Of a stretch of DNA of 64,000 nt, positions 18,275-26,347 are shown piece by piece. The translations under genes and the position numbers were made by a program. Numbering within the stretch: the first letter of the stretch is position 1; every line of letters starts with the position of its first letter. Under the pieces are notes generated by a model. The model worked only from the letters and a program-made list of their open reading frames with translations, searched no databases and was not told the origin of the DNA. Source of the stretch: JANYLB01 sp963837715 (lineage in GTDB: Bacteria > Actinomycetota > Acidimicrobiia > IMCC26256 > JANYLB01); the NCBI GenBank assembly GCA_963837715.1, contig CAWIOF010000002.1:744001-808000 (forward strand). Reading direction: 5' to 3'.

Positions 18275-18328
18275 ACCTACCCCCAGTCGGACGTGGCAGT
18301 CGGAGAGCGCTGCCCGGTGGTGGAGCTT

Positions 18329-18382
18329 GTGACTGTCGTCACATGACTTGACAGTGGATACGCTGAGAGTGTTTACTCTCAG
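18329..18382 (+). promoter_or_regulatory. Promoter with nested palindromes in the merR upstream region
   Basis: A consensus -35 (TTGACA, 18348-18353) lies within the inverted repeat ACTGTC...GACAGT (18332-18355). The palindrome GTGACTGTCGTCAC is at 18329-18342, and the perfect repeat CTGAGAGTGTTTACTCTCAG is at 18363-18382, over the probable -10 region. A 19-20 base spacer to TACTCT would fit MerR-type promoters. Transcription would run toward the small gene at 18446. Confidence 0.6.
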
Positions 18383-18445
18383 TGTTGCGGCACCCAGTAT
18401 AGGGCGCCCAGAGATCAGTCAGCCGAGAAGAGTCAGGGAGGTGCG

Positions 18446-18592
18446 ATGAACGCAGCACCGCAGACCAAGCCCCAGGTGAGCGACCGCGAGGCAGTCCGTT
18501 GGATCGCCCGCCAACTCCGGTGGGAGCGCACGCTCGAGGTCCTTCGGGGCGACGAAGCCGTGCAGCTCGACACCGAGCGTCAGGCCGCCTGA
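18446..18592 (+). CDS. Small protein of 48 aa, divergent from merR
   Basis: A GGGAGG ribosome site sits four bases before ATG. The predicted peptide is mostly helical and charged, with SDREAVRWIARQLRWERTL in the middle and an acidic/glutamine-rich end. It lies downstream of the palindromic promoter at 18329-18382. The function is unknown. The good ribosome site and high third-position G/C favour a real gene. Positions 18593-18769 downstream hold nothing I recognise. Confidence 0.55.
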   Translation: MNAAPQTKPQVSDREAVRWIARQLRWERTLEVLRGDEAVQLDTERQAA

Positions 18593-18769
18593 CCCAGATC
18601 CCCCCAAAGCGAACCACCGAAGTCGGCGCCGATCTCCCGGAAGTCCCCCCTCCGGTGAGGCCGGCGCCGCTTCGCGTCGTCTTGGATCGTTCCGCTCACG
18701 ACGTGTCGCGGGGCGTCGATTCGTCCCGGGCGGTCGTTCGCTCCACATACCCCGGTCGCGACCGGGGGG

Positions 18770-19201
18770 TCAGCGGCGCTTCCACCTCGGGAGGGCGACG
18801 TCGTCGATCCGGGCGAAGACCACCTCGACGGGCTCGCCGATCTCGATGGTCGAAGCGTCGATCCCGCCGATCGAACCGTCGGGCCCGGTGACGAGGTTCC
18901 CGACGAAGCGGATCAGCGGATCCTCGTCGAGCGCGACCGTGATCACGTTGTAGGGCGCGAACTCGGCGTACGCGGGGAGCAGTGGGGGATGGGCGACGAC
19001 GAACGACCACACGGTCGCCCGACCCGATGTTGCGACCCACTCGACGTCGATCGACCGGCAGTGCGGGCACATCGGGCGGGGCGGCATGCGCCACCGACCG
19101 CAGCTTCCGCAGGCCTGCACCAGCAGCTCACCGCGTGCCGTCCCGGCCCAGAACGGGCCCGAGGTCGGGTCGTCGACGTCGGGGAGGAGGAGGTCGCTCA
19201 C
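18770..19201 (-). CDS. DUF35 OB-fold protein with zinc ribbon (Ltp2 partner)
   Basis: This 143-residue protein has an N-terminal rubredoxin-like zinc ribbon (CGSCGRWRMPPRPMCPHC, about residues 31-48) followed by the DUF35 OB fold (ATVWSFVVAHPPLLPAYAEF, near residue 62). In mycobacteria the DUF35 domain of ChsH2 binds the aldolase Ltp2. Here the DUF35 domain is a separate gene overlapping the ltp2 stop, so it probably binds Ltp2 in the same way. Confidence 0.88.
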   Translation of the reverse strand: MSDLLLPDVDDPTSGPFWAGTARGELLVQACGSCGRWRMPPRPMCPHCRSIDVEWVATSGRATVWSFVVAHPPLLPAYAEFAPYNVITVALDEDPLIRFVGNLVTGPDGSIGGIDASTIEIGEPVEVVFARIDDVALPRWKRR

Positions 19202-20376
19202 GGCGCGTCCGTCAGCAGCAGGGCGCTCGTGGGCACACCTTCACCGCTCGTCACGAGCGAGACGTCGGCGTCGTCGACCTGGCTCGTCGACGTCCCGCGG
19301 ATCTGGCGGACACCCTCCAGCACGAGGTTGAAGCCGTGGACGTAGGCCTCGCTCATGCCGCCTCCTGCGGTGTTTGTGGGGAGGCGCCCGTTCGGCCACT
19401 CGAGGTTGCCGTCGTCGGTGAACGAGCCGCCCTCGCCACGCTCGCAGAACCCGTAGCCCTCGAGCGAGAGCGGGATGAGGGGGCTGAACGCGTCGTAGAG
19501 CTGGGCGACCTTCACGTCGGCGGGGCCGACGTCGGCATTGCCCCAGAGCCGTGACGCACACGCCCACGCGGGGCCGCGTAGGGGATCGTCGGTGAAGAAG
19601 TTCGTCATCGTCTGATGCTGCGGTGGGATGCCCTGGGCGAACGCGTGGATGTAGGCCGGTGTGGTCGCGAGGTCGCGAGCCCGTTCGGCCGAGGTGATCA
19701 CGACCGCGAGTGCGCCGTCGGTCTCGAGGCAGTTGTCGAAGAGGCAGAGCGGCTCGGAGATCCACCGAGCGTCGAGGTACTGCTCGCGCGTGAGCGGCTT
19801 CTCGTACATCGCCGCGACGGGGTTGCGGTTCGCGTGCTTGCGGAACGCCAGCGCGACGTTGGCGAGGTGGTCGCGCGTCGCGCCGTACTCGTGCATGTAG
19901 CGGCGGGTGAGCATCGCGATCTCGTCGACGGGGCGCAGCAGGCCGAACGGTCGTGTCCACTGGTGGTTCCCCGCGAGGCGTCCACTCACCTGTGCCCACG
20001 GTCGACTCGCGGCGTCGGCGCGCTTGCGGGCTCGCCACGCGACGACCACGTTCGCCTGCCCGGTCGCCACGGCCATCGCCGCCTGGCCGACCACGCCACA
20101 CGCGGCACCGCCGCCGTAGCCCACCTGGGAGAACCAGGTGATGTCGCCGAGGCCCACGTTGCGGGCGACGTCGACCTCACGGTCGTGCTCGAGCGTGAAC
20201 GACGCGAGTCCGTCGACCTCTGCGGGCGCGATCCCTGCGTCGTCGAGCGCGAGCGACACCGCCTGGCACGCGAGCGAGAGCTCGGTGTCTCGGAGCCCCT
20301 TGCCCAGGGTGGTCTGGCCGATCCCGACGACGGCGGTACGGCCGCGCAGGATGTCGGCCGCGAGCGGGCTCGCCAC
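19198..20376 (-). CDS. ltp2: Ltp2-like retro-aldolase for steroid side-chain removal
   Basis: This 392-residue thiolase-fold protein closely follows the Ltp2 pattern: FTLEHDREVDVARNVGLG near residue 60, YGGGAACGVVGQAAMAVATG near residue 88, RRYMHEYGA near residue 157 and an end with EGVRQIRGTS and EGVPTSALLL. Ltp2 cleaves the last C3 unit of the C17 side chain as propionyl-CoA, releasing a 17-keto steroid. The nucleophilic cysteine of true thiolases is not obvious, as expected. It starts with GTG at 20376, between a hydratase gene and its DUF35 partner. Confidence 0.88.
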   Translation of the reverse strand: MASPLAADILRGRTAVVGIGQTTLGKGLRDTELSLACQAVSLALDDAGIAPAEVDGLASFTLEHDREVDVARNVGLGDITWFSQVGYGGGAACGVVGQAAMAVATGQANVVVAWRARKRADAASRPWAQVSGRLAGNHQWTRPFGLLRPVDEIAMLTRRYMHEYGATRDHLANVALAFRKHANRNPVAAMYEKPLTREQYLDARWISEPLCLFDNCLETDGALAVVITSAERARDLATTPAYIHAFAQGIPPQHQTMTNFFTDDPLRGPAWACASRLWGNADVGPADVKVAQLYDAFSPLIPLSLEGYGFCERGEGGSFTDDGNLEWPNGRLPTNTAGGGMSEAYVHGFNLVLEGVRQIRGTSTSQVDDADVSLVTSGEGVPTSALLLTDAP

Positions 20377-20380
20377 CCGG

Positions 20381-21244
20381 CTACCAGCCCTGCCAGGTGG
20401 GTTGGCGGCGCTCCATGAACGACGAGACGCCCTCCTTCGAGTCCTCGGTGTGGGTGTTCATCTCGACGAGCATCGCCTCGGTCTCGAGGTGCTGCGAGCG
20501 CGGGACCTCGAAGGCCAGGTTCAACAGGTGCTTCGACCAACCGATCGCCTTGGTCGGTCCACTGGCGAGGCGGGTCGCCCACTCGTCGGTTGCGGCGCGC
20601 AGCTCGGCGGCCGGCACGACCTTGTTGACGATGCCGAGCCGTTCCGCGTCGGCCGCGGAGAGGTCGTCGCCGAAGAAGATGAGCTCCTTCGCCTTGTGCA
20701 TGCCGACGAGGCGGGGGAGGAGGTACGCGACCCCGCCGTCGGGGATGAGGCCCCGGCGGACGAACACCTGGATGAGGCGGGCGGTGTCGGCCGCGACCAC
20801 GAGGTCGGCGGCGAGCGTGAGCAACGAACCACCACCGGCGGCGGTGCCGTTGAGCGCGACGATCACGGGCTTCTGGCAGTCGAGGATCGTCTCCATGAGT
20901 CGCTCGAAGCCGCGTCGCATCATGTTCGTGGCCACCCCGACCGGGCGGTCGGGCGCGCCCTCGGGGTTCTGGGGCATCGGGTTCGGCACGCTGAGGTCGG
21001 CACCGGTGCAGAAGTGGCGGTCGCCCGCGGCAGTGAGCACCACGCACCGCACCGAGAGGTCGACGTGCGCGTCGAGGAAGTGCTGGATGAGCCGCTCCCG
21101 CACGTACCAGGGGATCGCGTTGCCCTTGTCGGCCCGGTTGATCGTGAGCCGGAGGACTCCGTCGGTCTGTTCGGCGACGAGCTCCTCGTCGGCGAGCTGG
21201 TCGAAGTTCGGCTTGTCGAAGTCGGGTGAGCTGTCGGCGCTCAT
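20381..21244 (-). CDS. Enoyl-CoA hydratase/isomerase
   Basis: This 287-residue crotonase-fold enzyme has the first oxyanion segment HFCTGADLSVP near residue 88, the second NGTAAGGGSLLTLAADLVVA near residue 138 and RRGLIPDGGVAYLLP near residue 167. The PDGG motif, with Asp at a typical catalytic Glu position, is often seen in isomerase-type members. It overlaps the acyl-CoA synthetase stop by ATGA and precedes ltp2 by four bases. A role in side-chain beta-oxidation is likely, but the substrate is unknown. Confidence 0.82.
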   Translation of the reverse strand: MSADSSPDFDKPNFDQLADEELVAEQTDGVLRLTINRADKGNAIPWYVRERLIQHFLDAHVDLSVRCVVLTAAGDRHFCTGADLSVPNPMPQNPEGAPDRPVGVATNMMRRGFERLMETILDCQKPVIVALNGTAAGGGSLLTLAADLVVAADTARLIQVFVRRGLIPDGGVAYLLPRLVGMHKAKELIFFGDDLSAADAERLGIVNKVVPAAELRAATDEWATRLASGPTKAIGWSKHLLNLAFEVPRSQHLETEAMLVEMNTHTEDSKEGVSSFMERRQPTWQGW

Positions 21245-23409
21245 GCGCGAACCACCAATGCGTCGAGGGCTACGGCGCCGCGAGACTTCACGACGATCGG
21301 GTTGATGTCGAGCTCGGCGATCTCGCCGCTGAGGTCGAGGGCGAGGCGCTGCACGTTCACGATCACGTCGAGGAGCGCATCGAGATCGGCGGGCGCTGCG
21401 CCGCGCACGCCCTCGAGCATCGGGAATCCCTTGAGCTCGCGCAGCATCCGGTCGGCCTCGGTGCGATCGAACGGGGGCACCCGGAAGGTCACGTCCTTGA
21501 GGACCTCGACGAACACGCCGCCGAGACCGGCCATCACGACCGGTCCGAACAGCTCGTCGTGCGACACCCCGACGACCACCTCGACGCCCCCGCCGACCTG
21601 CTCGCACACGAGCACGCCCTCGATGCGCACACCGCGTCCGCCGGCGCGCTTGGCCTTCTTCATGAGGTCGTCGTAGGCGGCGCGCACGTCCTTCGCGGAA
21701 CCGACGCCGACCTTCACGAGTCCGAGCTCGCTCTTGTGGGTGAGATCGGGCGATGAGACCTTCATCACCACCGGGTACCCGAGCGACGTCGCGGCCTTCA
21801 CCGCCGCGGTCGCGGAGGTGCACAGCACGTCGCGGCTGGCCTTGATCCCGTAGGCCTTGAGCAGCTGCTTCGACGAGTGCTCCGACAGGGCTTCGCCGGG
21901 TTCCGCGAGCGCGAGGATCTTGCGCGCCTTGCCCGCGGCGGCCGATGGTTCGAGCGGCGCGTCGCGGAACGGGGAGCGGTGACGCCGGGCGAAGGTCCAG
22001 TAGTCGACGTAGGACCGGAGCGCGGCCACGCAGTTGCCGAACGTGCGGAAGGTGGGCAGACCGCCGTCGAGCAGGCGCTTGTAGTACGTGTCGTCGGTCC
22101 CGGGAGGCGAGCCCCAGATCACGAAGATCGGCTTGTCGGTCGTCTTGGCGGCGTCGATCAGGTCACGCGTGAACGGGTCGCTGAACGTGACCACCGCGCC
22201 GGTGATCGGCACGACGAGGATGTCGACGGCCTTGTCGGCGAGGATCGCGTCGATGATCTTGCGCCCGCGTGAGTCGGCCACCGGGGGGCCGCCCGAGTCG
22301 ACCGGGTTGCTGACCCGCAGGTACGGGGGGATGAGGCCGTCGTGCAGCGCTTGCTGCGTCGTCTTGGTGAGGTGGGGGAGCCGCAGGCCGGCGGCCGCGA
22401 CCATGTCGGCCATGTGTGCGCCGGTGCCGCCGGAGATCGCGTAGACGCAGACCCCGGGCCCGGCCTTGCCCCACTTCGGTGGTCCGCCCGTCGGGCGTGT
22501 GCGGGCGAGCGCGGCCGACACCTCGAGCAGCTCGTCGAGACCGTCGACCCGGGTGATGCCGAACTCACGGAAGACCGCGTCGGTGATCGCGTCGGAGCCG
22601 GTGAGGTGACCGGTGTGGCTCTGGGCCATCGACCGGCCTTCGTCGGTGCGCCCGACCTTCACCATCACGATGGGCTTGCGGAGCTTCGCGGCGTGGTCGG
22701 CGGCGAGCATCAGGGAACGACCGTCCTTGAAGCCCTCGATGTAGCAGGCGATCACCCCGACCTCGGGCTGGTCGGCGAAGTAGCGGCAGAAGTCGGCGAA
22801 CTCGAGATCGACCTCGTTGCCGGTGGGTGCCCAGTGGGTGAGGCGCATCCCGAGCTCCTGGCCCTGGAACACCGGTCGGCCCTGGTGACCCGACTGGGTG
22901 ATGAGCGCGATCGACGGACCCTCGAGATCGTCGCGGAACGTCTCGAACGCGTTGAGGTTCGTGTTGGGGCCGAGGAGGCGGACGTCGCCCGATGCCACGA
23001 GGTCGGTGAGTCGCTGTTCGAGCTTCTCGCCCTCCCTGCCCGTCTCGGAGAACCCCGCGGCGAAGATCACCGCGAACTTCGCCTTCCGTTCGAGCACCTG
23101 CTCGAAGGTGTCGACGGCGCGGCCGGTGAGCACGATCGCGAGGTCGAGCTCACCGGGGATGTCGAAGACCGACTTGTAGACCGGGTGACCGAGCACCGTC
23201 TCGTACTCGGGGTGCACCGGGTAGAACGCGGCATCGTGGTCGGCAGCCCACTTCTCGAACTTGCGCGTCATCGCGGTGTTCGGCTTGCGCGACTGCTCCG
23301 AGGCGCCGATCACGGCAATCGTCTTCGGGTGCAGGAACACGTCGAGGTCGACGTCGCGCAGCGCGAGCGGTCGGCCGGAGACGTCGACCGGCAGGTTCGG
23401 TTCGGACAT
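21241..23409 (-). CDS. NDP-forming acyl-CoA synthetase (acetate--CoA ligase type), fused subunits
   Basis: This single chain of 722 residues fuses the alpha and beta parts of an ADP/GDP-forming acyl-CoA synthetase. The CoA-binding Rossmann part (KTIAVIGASEQSRKP) is near residue 30 and the ligase-CoA segment (GPSIALITQSGHQG) near residue 165. An ATP-grasp domain (GYPVVMKVSSPDLTHKSELG) follows near residue 565, with EIAELDINPIVV at the end. These enzymes activate acids or recover ATP from thioesters. It begins the operon with the hydratase, ltp2 and DUF35 genes, downstream of an operator at 23450. Confidence 0.88.
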   Translation of the reverse strand: MSEPNLPVDVSGRPLALRDVDLDVFLHPKTIAVIGASEQSRKPNTAMTRKFEKWAADHDAAFYPVHPEYETVLGHPVYKSVFDIPGELDLAIVLTGRAVDTFEQVLERKAKFAVIFAAGFSETGREGEKLEQRLTDLVASGDVRLLGPNTNLNAFETFRDDLEGPSIALITQSGHQGRPVFQGQELGMRLTHWAPTGNEVDLEFADFCRYFADQPEVGVIACYIEGFKDGRSLMLAADHAAKLRKPIVMVKVGRTDEGRSMAQSHTGHLTGSDAITDAVFREFGITRVDGLDELLEVSAALARTRPTGGPPKWGKAGPGVCVYAISGGTGAHMADMVAAAGLRLPHLTKTTQQALHDGLIPPYLRVSNPVDSGGPPVADSRGRKIIDAILADKAVDILVVPITGAVVTFSDPFTRDLIDAAKTTDKPIFVIWGSPPGTDDTYYKRLLDGGLPTFRTFGNCVAALRSYVDYWTFARRHRSPFRDAPLEPSAAAGKARKILALAEPGEALSEHSSKQLLKAYGIKASRDVLCTSATAAVKAATSLGYPVVMKVSSPDLTHKSELGLVKVGVGSAKDVRAAYDDLMKKAKRAGGRGVRIEGVLVCEQVGGGVEVVVGVSHDELFGPVVMAGLGGVFVEVLKDVTFRVPPFDRTEADRMLRELKGFPMLEGVRGAAPADLDALLDVIVNVQRLALDLSGEIAELDINPIVVKSRGAVALDALVVRA

Positions 23410-23449
23410 GGACTCTCCCGGGAACGCCGCAACTCCGGCGAGCGCGACT

Positions 23450-23465
23450 CTGACGAGAACGTCAG
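23450..23465. promoter_or_regulatory. Palindromic operator between acyl-CoA synthetase and ferredoxin
   Basis: CTGACGAGAACGTCAG is a perfect CTGACG/CGTCAG inverted repeat with a four-base centre. It lies 41 bases before the synthetase start (23409, minus) and 63 bases before the ferredoxin start (23528, plus). It is the fourth member of this operator set and can serve both directions. Confidence 0.6.
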
Positions 23466-23527
23466 GTTTCTTATCACCGGGTAGGGTGCGGGCGCACCCG
23501 CAGGACCCGGCAGGAGGACCCCCCACG

Positions 23528-23719
23528 ATGAAGATCGTCGTCGACTTCGACAAGTGCACGAGCAACGCGGTCTGCATGGGGATCGCACCCGAGATCTTCG
23601 AGGTGCGCGACGACAACTTCCTCTACGTGCTCCAGGAGGAGCCGCCGGAGGAGCAGCGCGCCCTGGTCGAAGAAGCCGTGCGGATGTGTCCCACCCAGGC
23701 CATCTCGCTCGACGGCTGA
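23528..23719 (+). CDS. [3Fe-4S] ferredoxin, P450-type
   Basis: This ferredoxin has 63 residues. Cysteines 10, 16 and 54 (CTSNAVC ... MCPTQAI) ligate the cluster. Residue 13 is Asn where a fourth cysteine would be, the pattern of the [3Fe-4S] ferredoxins that feed electrons to cytochromes P450. The reductase gene follows directly. Its likely client is the CYP125-type enzyme at 35751 or another P450 outside the window. Confidence 0.9.
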   Translation: MKIVVDFDKCTSNAVCMGIAPEIFEVRDDNFLYVLQEEPPEEQRALVEEAVRMCPTQAISLDG

Positions 23720-23743
23720 ACCGTTCCCGCCGCGGTCCCGGTC

Positions 23744-24952
23744 ATGCGCTCCATCGTCGTCGTCGGCGCGTCGCTCGCCGGCCTGCGTGCGGTCGAGACC
23801 CTGCGGCGCGAGGGGTTCGACGGGCGCCTCACCCTCGTCGGCGCCGAACCGCATCTGCCCTACGACCGTCCGCCGTTGTCGAAGGAGCTCCTCTCGGGGG
23901 AGTGGGAGCGGGATCGGACCGTCCTCCGCAAGCAGCCCTACGACGAGCTCGAACTCGAGTTGCACCTCGGGGTCGCGGCCGCCGCGCTCGACCTCGGCTC
24001 CCGTGAGGTTGAGCTGGCCGACGGCACGCGGCTCGGGTTCGACGGATTGGTCATGGCGACCGGTTCCACGCCCCGCACGCTCCCCGCGGTGCCCGCGCTC
24101 GACGGTGTGTTCACCCTCCGCACCCTCGACGACTGCCTCGCCATGCGGGAGCGACTCGATGCGGGTGCCCGGGTCGTGGTGATCGGGGCCGGGTTCATCG
24201 GCTCCGAGGTCGCGGCGACGTGTCGGGGTCGCGGGCTGGCGGTCACCGTGCTCGAAGCACTCCCGCAGCCGATGGTCCGGGGCGTCGGGAAGCGGATCGG
24301 GGCCCGGCTCGGCGAGTTGCACGTGGAGGAAGGGGTCGACCTGCGACTCGGCGTCACCTTCGAGGCGGTCGAGGGCGACGGGCGCGTCGAACGCATTCGG
24401 CTCGCCGACGGTGCCACCATCGGGTGCGACGTGCTCCTCGTCGCGGTCGGCGTACGGCCCGAGACCAGGTGGCTCGAGACCTCGGGGCTGGTCGTCGACG
24501 ACGGCGTCGTGTGCGACGAGACCCTGCACGCGGCGCCCGGAGTGGTCGCGGCCGGCGACATCTGCCGGTGGCCGAACCCGCTGTTCGACGGCGAGGTCAT
24601 GCGGCTCGAGCATTGGACGAACGCGGCCGAACAGGGCGTGTACGCGGCGCAGAGCCTCGTGCGACGCGACGCAGGCGAGACGGTCGAGCCGTTCGCGCCG
24701 GTGCCGTTCGTGTGGTCCGACCAGTACGGCGTGAAGATCCAGTGCGCAGGGCGGTTCGGTCCGTCGGACGACCTCGAGATCGTCCACGGCGAGCTCTCCG
24801 ACCGCCAGTTCGTCGCACTGTTCGGCCGCCACGACCGACTGGTGGGCGCGCTCTCGTTCAGTCGGCCGCGCCACCTCATGCAGTACCGGCGCATGATCGC
24901 CGACCGGGTGAGCTACGCCGACGCCCTCGCCCACGCCCGCGCCGCAGACTGA
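23744..24952 (+). CDS. FAD-dependent NAD(P)H-ferredoxin reductase
   Basis: This 402-residue reductase of the rubredoxin/ferredoxin-reductase type has an FAD Rossmann motif (VVVGASLAGLRAVE, residues 5-18), an NAD(P)H motif (VVIGAGFIGSEVA, near residue 145) and the FAD motif VVAAGDICRWPNP near residue 268. It follows the ferredoxin by 24 bp, so they are probably one operon supplying electrons to P450 or other oxygenases. A similar reductase could also serve the Rieske oxygenase at 44424, but that is inference. Confidence 0.9.
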   Translation: MRSIVVVGASLAGLRAVETLRREGFDGRLTLVGAEPHLPYDRPPLSKELLSGEWERDRTVLRKQPYDELELELHLGVAAAALDLGSREVELADGTRLGFDGLVMATGSTPRTLPAVPALDGVFTLRTLDDCLAMRERLDAGARVVVIGAGFIGSEVAATCRGRGLAVTVLEALPQPMVRGVGKRIGARLGELHVEEGVDLRLGVTFEAVEGDGRVERIRLADGATIGCDVLLVAVGVRPETRWLETSGLVVDDGVVCDETLHAAPGVVAAGDICRWPNPLFDGEVMRLEHWTNAAEQGVYAAQSLVRRDAGETVEPFAPVPFVWSDQYGVKIQCAGRFGPSDDLEIVHGELSDRQFVALFGRHDRLVGALSFSRPRHLMQYRRMIADRVSYADALAHARAAD

Positions 24953-24958
24953 CGGTCG

Positions 24959-26212
24959 GTGACGGAGCCCGCCCCGACCCCCGGACCAGCACCCGCGCCG
25001 CGGGAGCAGCTGCTGACCCTCCGCCTCGTGCTCGTGATCTGTTCGGGCGGCGCGTACTTCCTGGCGCTCGGCATGTTGCTCCCGGTCGTGCCGCTCTACG
25101 TCGAGGACAGCCTGAGCGGTGGGAGCGTCGCGGTCGGGATCGCGGTGGGCGCGTTCTCCCTCGGCGCCATCCTGCTGCGGCCCCTCGCGGGTCGAATCGG
25201 CGACCGCTTCGGTCGTCGCGCCCTCATCGTCGGCGGCGCGCTGATCGTCTCGCTCTCGGCGGTCCTCTACGTCCCGTCGACCAGCTTCGCGGCCCTGCTC
25301 GCCGTGCGCGTGCTCGGTGGGATCGGCGAGGCCGCGTTCTTCGTCGGGGCCGGGACCCTCGTCACCGATCTCGCACCCGTCGACCGCCGGGGTGAAGCGA
25401 TCAGCTACTGGTCGGTCGCCGTCTACGGCGGGCTCGCGTTCGGCCCCGCGCTCGGCGAGGCGCTGCTCGGCGACGACCGGTTCGACGCGGTGTGGCTCGT
25501 GTCGGCCGGGCTGGCCGCGCTCGCGGCGGTCATCGGGCTGAGCACGCGCGACGTCGTCGCGCTGCGAACCGACGCCACGGAGTCGGAGCGACCGCCGCTC
25601 ATCAACCGTTCCGCGCTCGCTCCCGGCCTCGTGCTCTTCCTCGGGCTCGTGAGCCTGGCGGGCTTCGCCGCGTTCGTGCCGCTGTACGTGTCCGACATCG
25701 GGCTCGACGACTCGAGCGGCATCCTCTTCCTCTACGGCGCGCTCATCCTCGTGATCCGCATCGTCGGCGCCCGCCTTCCCGATCGACTCGGATCGCTCCG
25801 GGCCGGCACCTGGGCGACCGGAGTCAGCGCGCTCGGGATGCTGGTCATCGCGGCGTGGCCGAGCGTCGTCGGACTGATCGTCGGGACCGCGGTCTTCGCG
25901 GCCGGGATGTCGCTCCTCTATCCCGCGATCATGACGCTCGCGCTCACGGGGGTGAGCGAGAGCGAACGCGCCTCGGTCGTCGGCACGATGAGCAGCTTCT
26001 TCGACCTGTCGCAGGGTCTGGGCGCCTTCGTCCTCGGCGCGATCGCCGCGTTCGCCGGGTACCGGGGAGCGTTCGCGGGCGGCGCGGTGTTCGCGATCGC
26101 GGGGCTGGTGCTGCTCCGCAGCGGCATCGACCCGCGCGCCCGGCCCGGTGCCCCGGCCGACCATGCCGCCGCCGAGCTTGCCCAGCAGTACCTCGAACCC
26201 GATCCCCCGTGA
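24959..26212 (+). CDS. MFS transporter, 12-TMS
   Basis: This 417-residue major-facilitator protein has twelve hydrophobic segments, with the loop GRIGDRFGRRALIVGG near residue 80 and a matching C-terminal half (after about residue 215). The proline-rich first 15 residues precede the first segment. Substrate is unknown. It starts with a GTG at 24959, six bases after the reductase stop, so it may belong to that operon. Its stop TGA lies within a copy of the intercistronic repeat. Confidence 0.82.
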   Translation: MTEPAPTPGPAPAPREQLLTLRLVLVICSGGAYFLALGMLLPVVPLYVEDSLSGGSVAVGIAVGAFSLGAILLRPLAGRIGDRFGRRALIVGGALIVSLSAVLYVPSTSFAALLAVRVLGGIGEAAFFVGAGTLVTDLAPVDRRGEAISYWSVAVYGGLAFGPALGEALLGDDRFDAVWLVSAGLAALAAVIGLSTRDVVALRTDATESERPPLINRSALAPGLVLFLGLVSLAGFAAFVPLYVSDIGLDDSSGILFLYGALILVIRIVGARLPDRLGSLRAGTWATGVSALGMLVIAAWPSVVGLIVGTAVFAAGMSLLYPAIMTLALTGVSESERASVVGTMSSFFDLSQGLGAFVLGAIAAFAGYRGAFAGGAVFAIAGLVLLRSGIDPRARPGAPADHAAAELAQQYLEPDPP

Positions 26213-26270
26213 GCGCAGCGGAGCCGGCGGAGGTGGCCACGGAGGCCGCGGCGGGTGAGCGAAACACCAA
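26209..26270 (+). repeat. Intercistronic repeat, subtype 1 (degenerate)
   Basis: Module A (GTGAGCGCAGCGGAGCCGGC) overlaps the stop codon of the MFS gene. A weaker module B begins GGTGAGCGAAACACC at about 26254. It resembles the copies at 9486, 41247 and 50892. Confidence 0.5.
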
Positions 26271-26272
26271 CG

Positions 26273-26330
26273 GGTCTGCACGGTGAGTCCCGGAAGGCGG
26301 GACTGACGGTGCAGACCTCGGTCGGAGGTC
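26273..26330 (+). promoter_or_regulatory. Strong hairpin with competing second hairpin before pimB
   Basis: Hairpin 1 (26273-26317) has an outer stem GGTCTGCAC/GTGCAGACC and an inner stem AGTCCCG/CGGGACT around a five-base loop. Hairpin 2 (26314-26330) is GACCTC-GGTCG-GAGGTC and shares bases with the outer stem of the first, so they cannot form together. The start codon of the next gene is 18 bases further on. This looks like a terminator of the MFS gene or a leader attenuator. Confidence 0.6.
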
Positions 26331-26347
26331 GGCCGTAGGGTCTCGAT

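Noticed and set aside
24950..24966. Further CTGAC-type operator at the reductase/MFS junction
   Set aside because: The second half-site does not match GTCAG and the position is within an operon.
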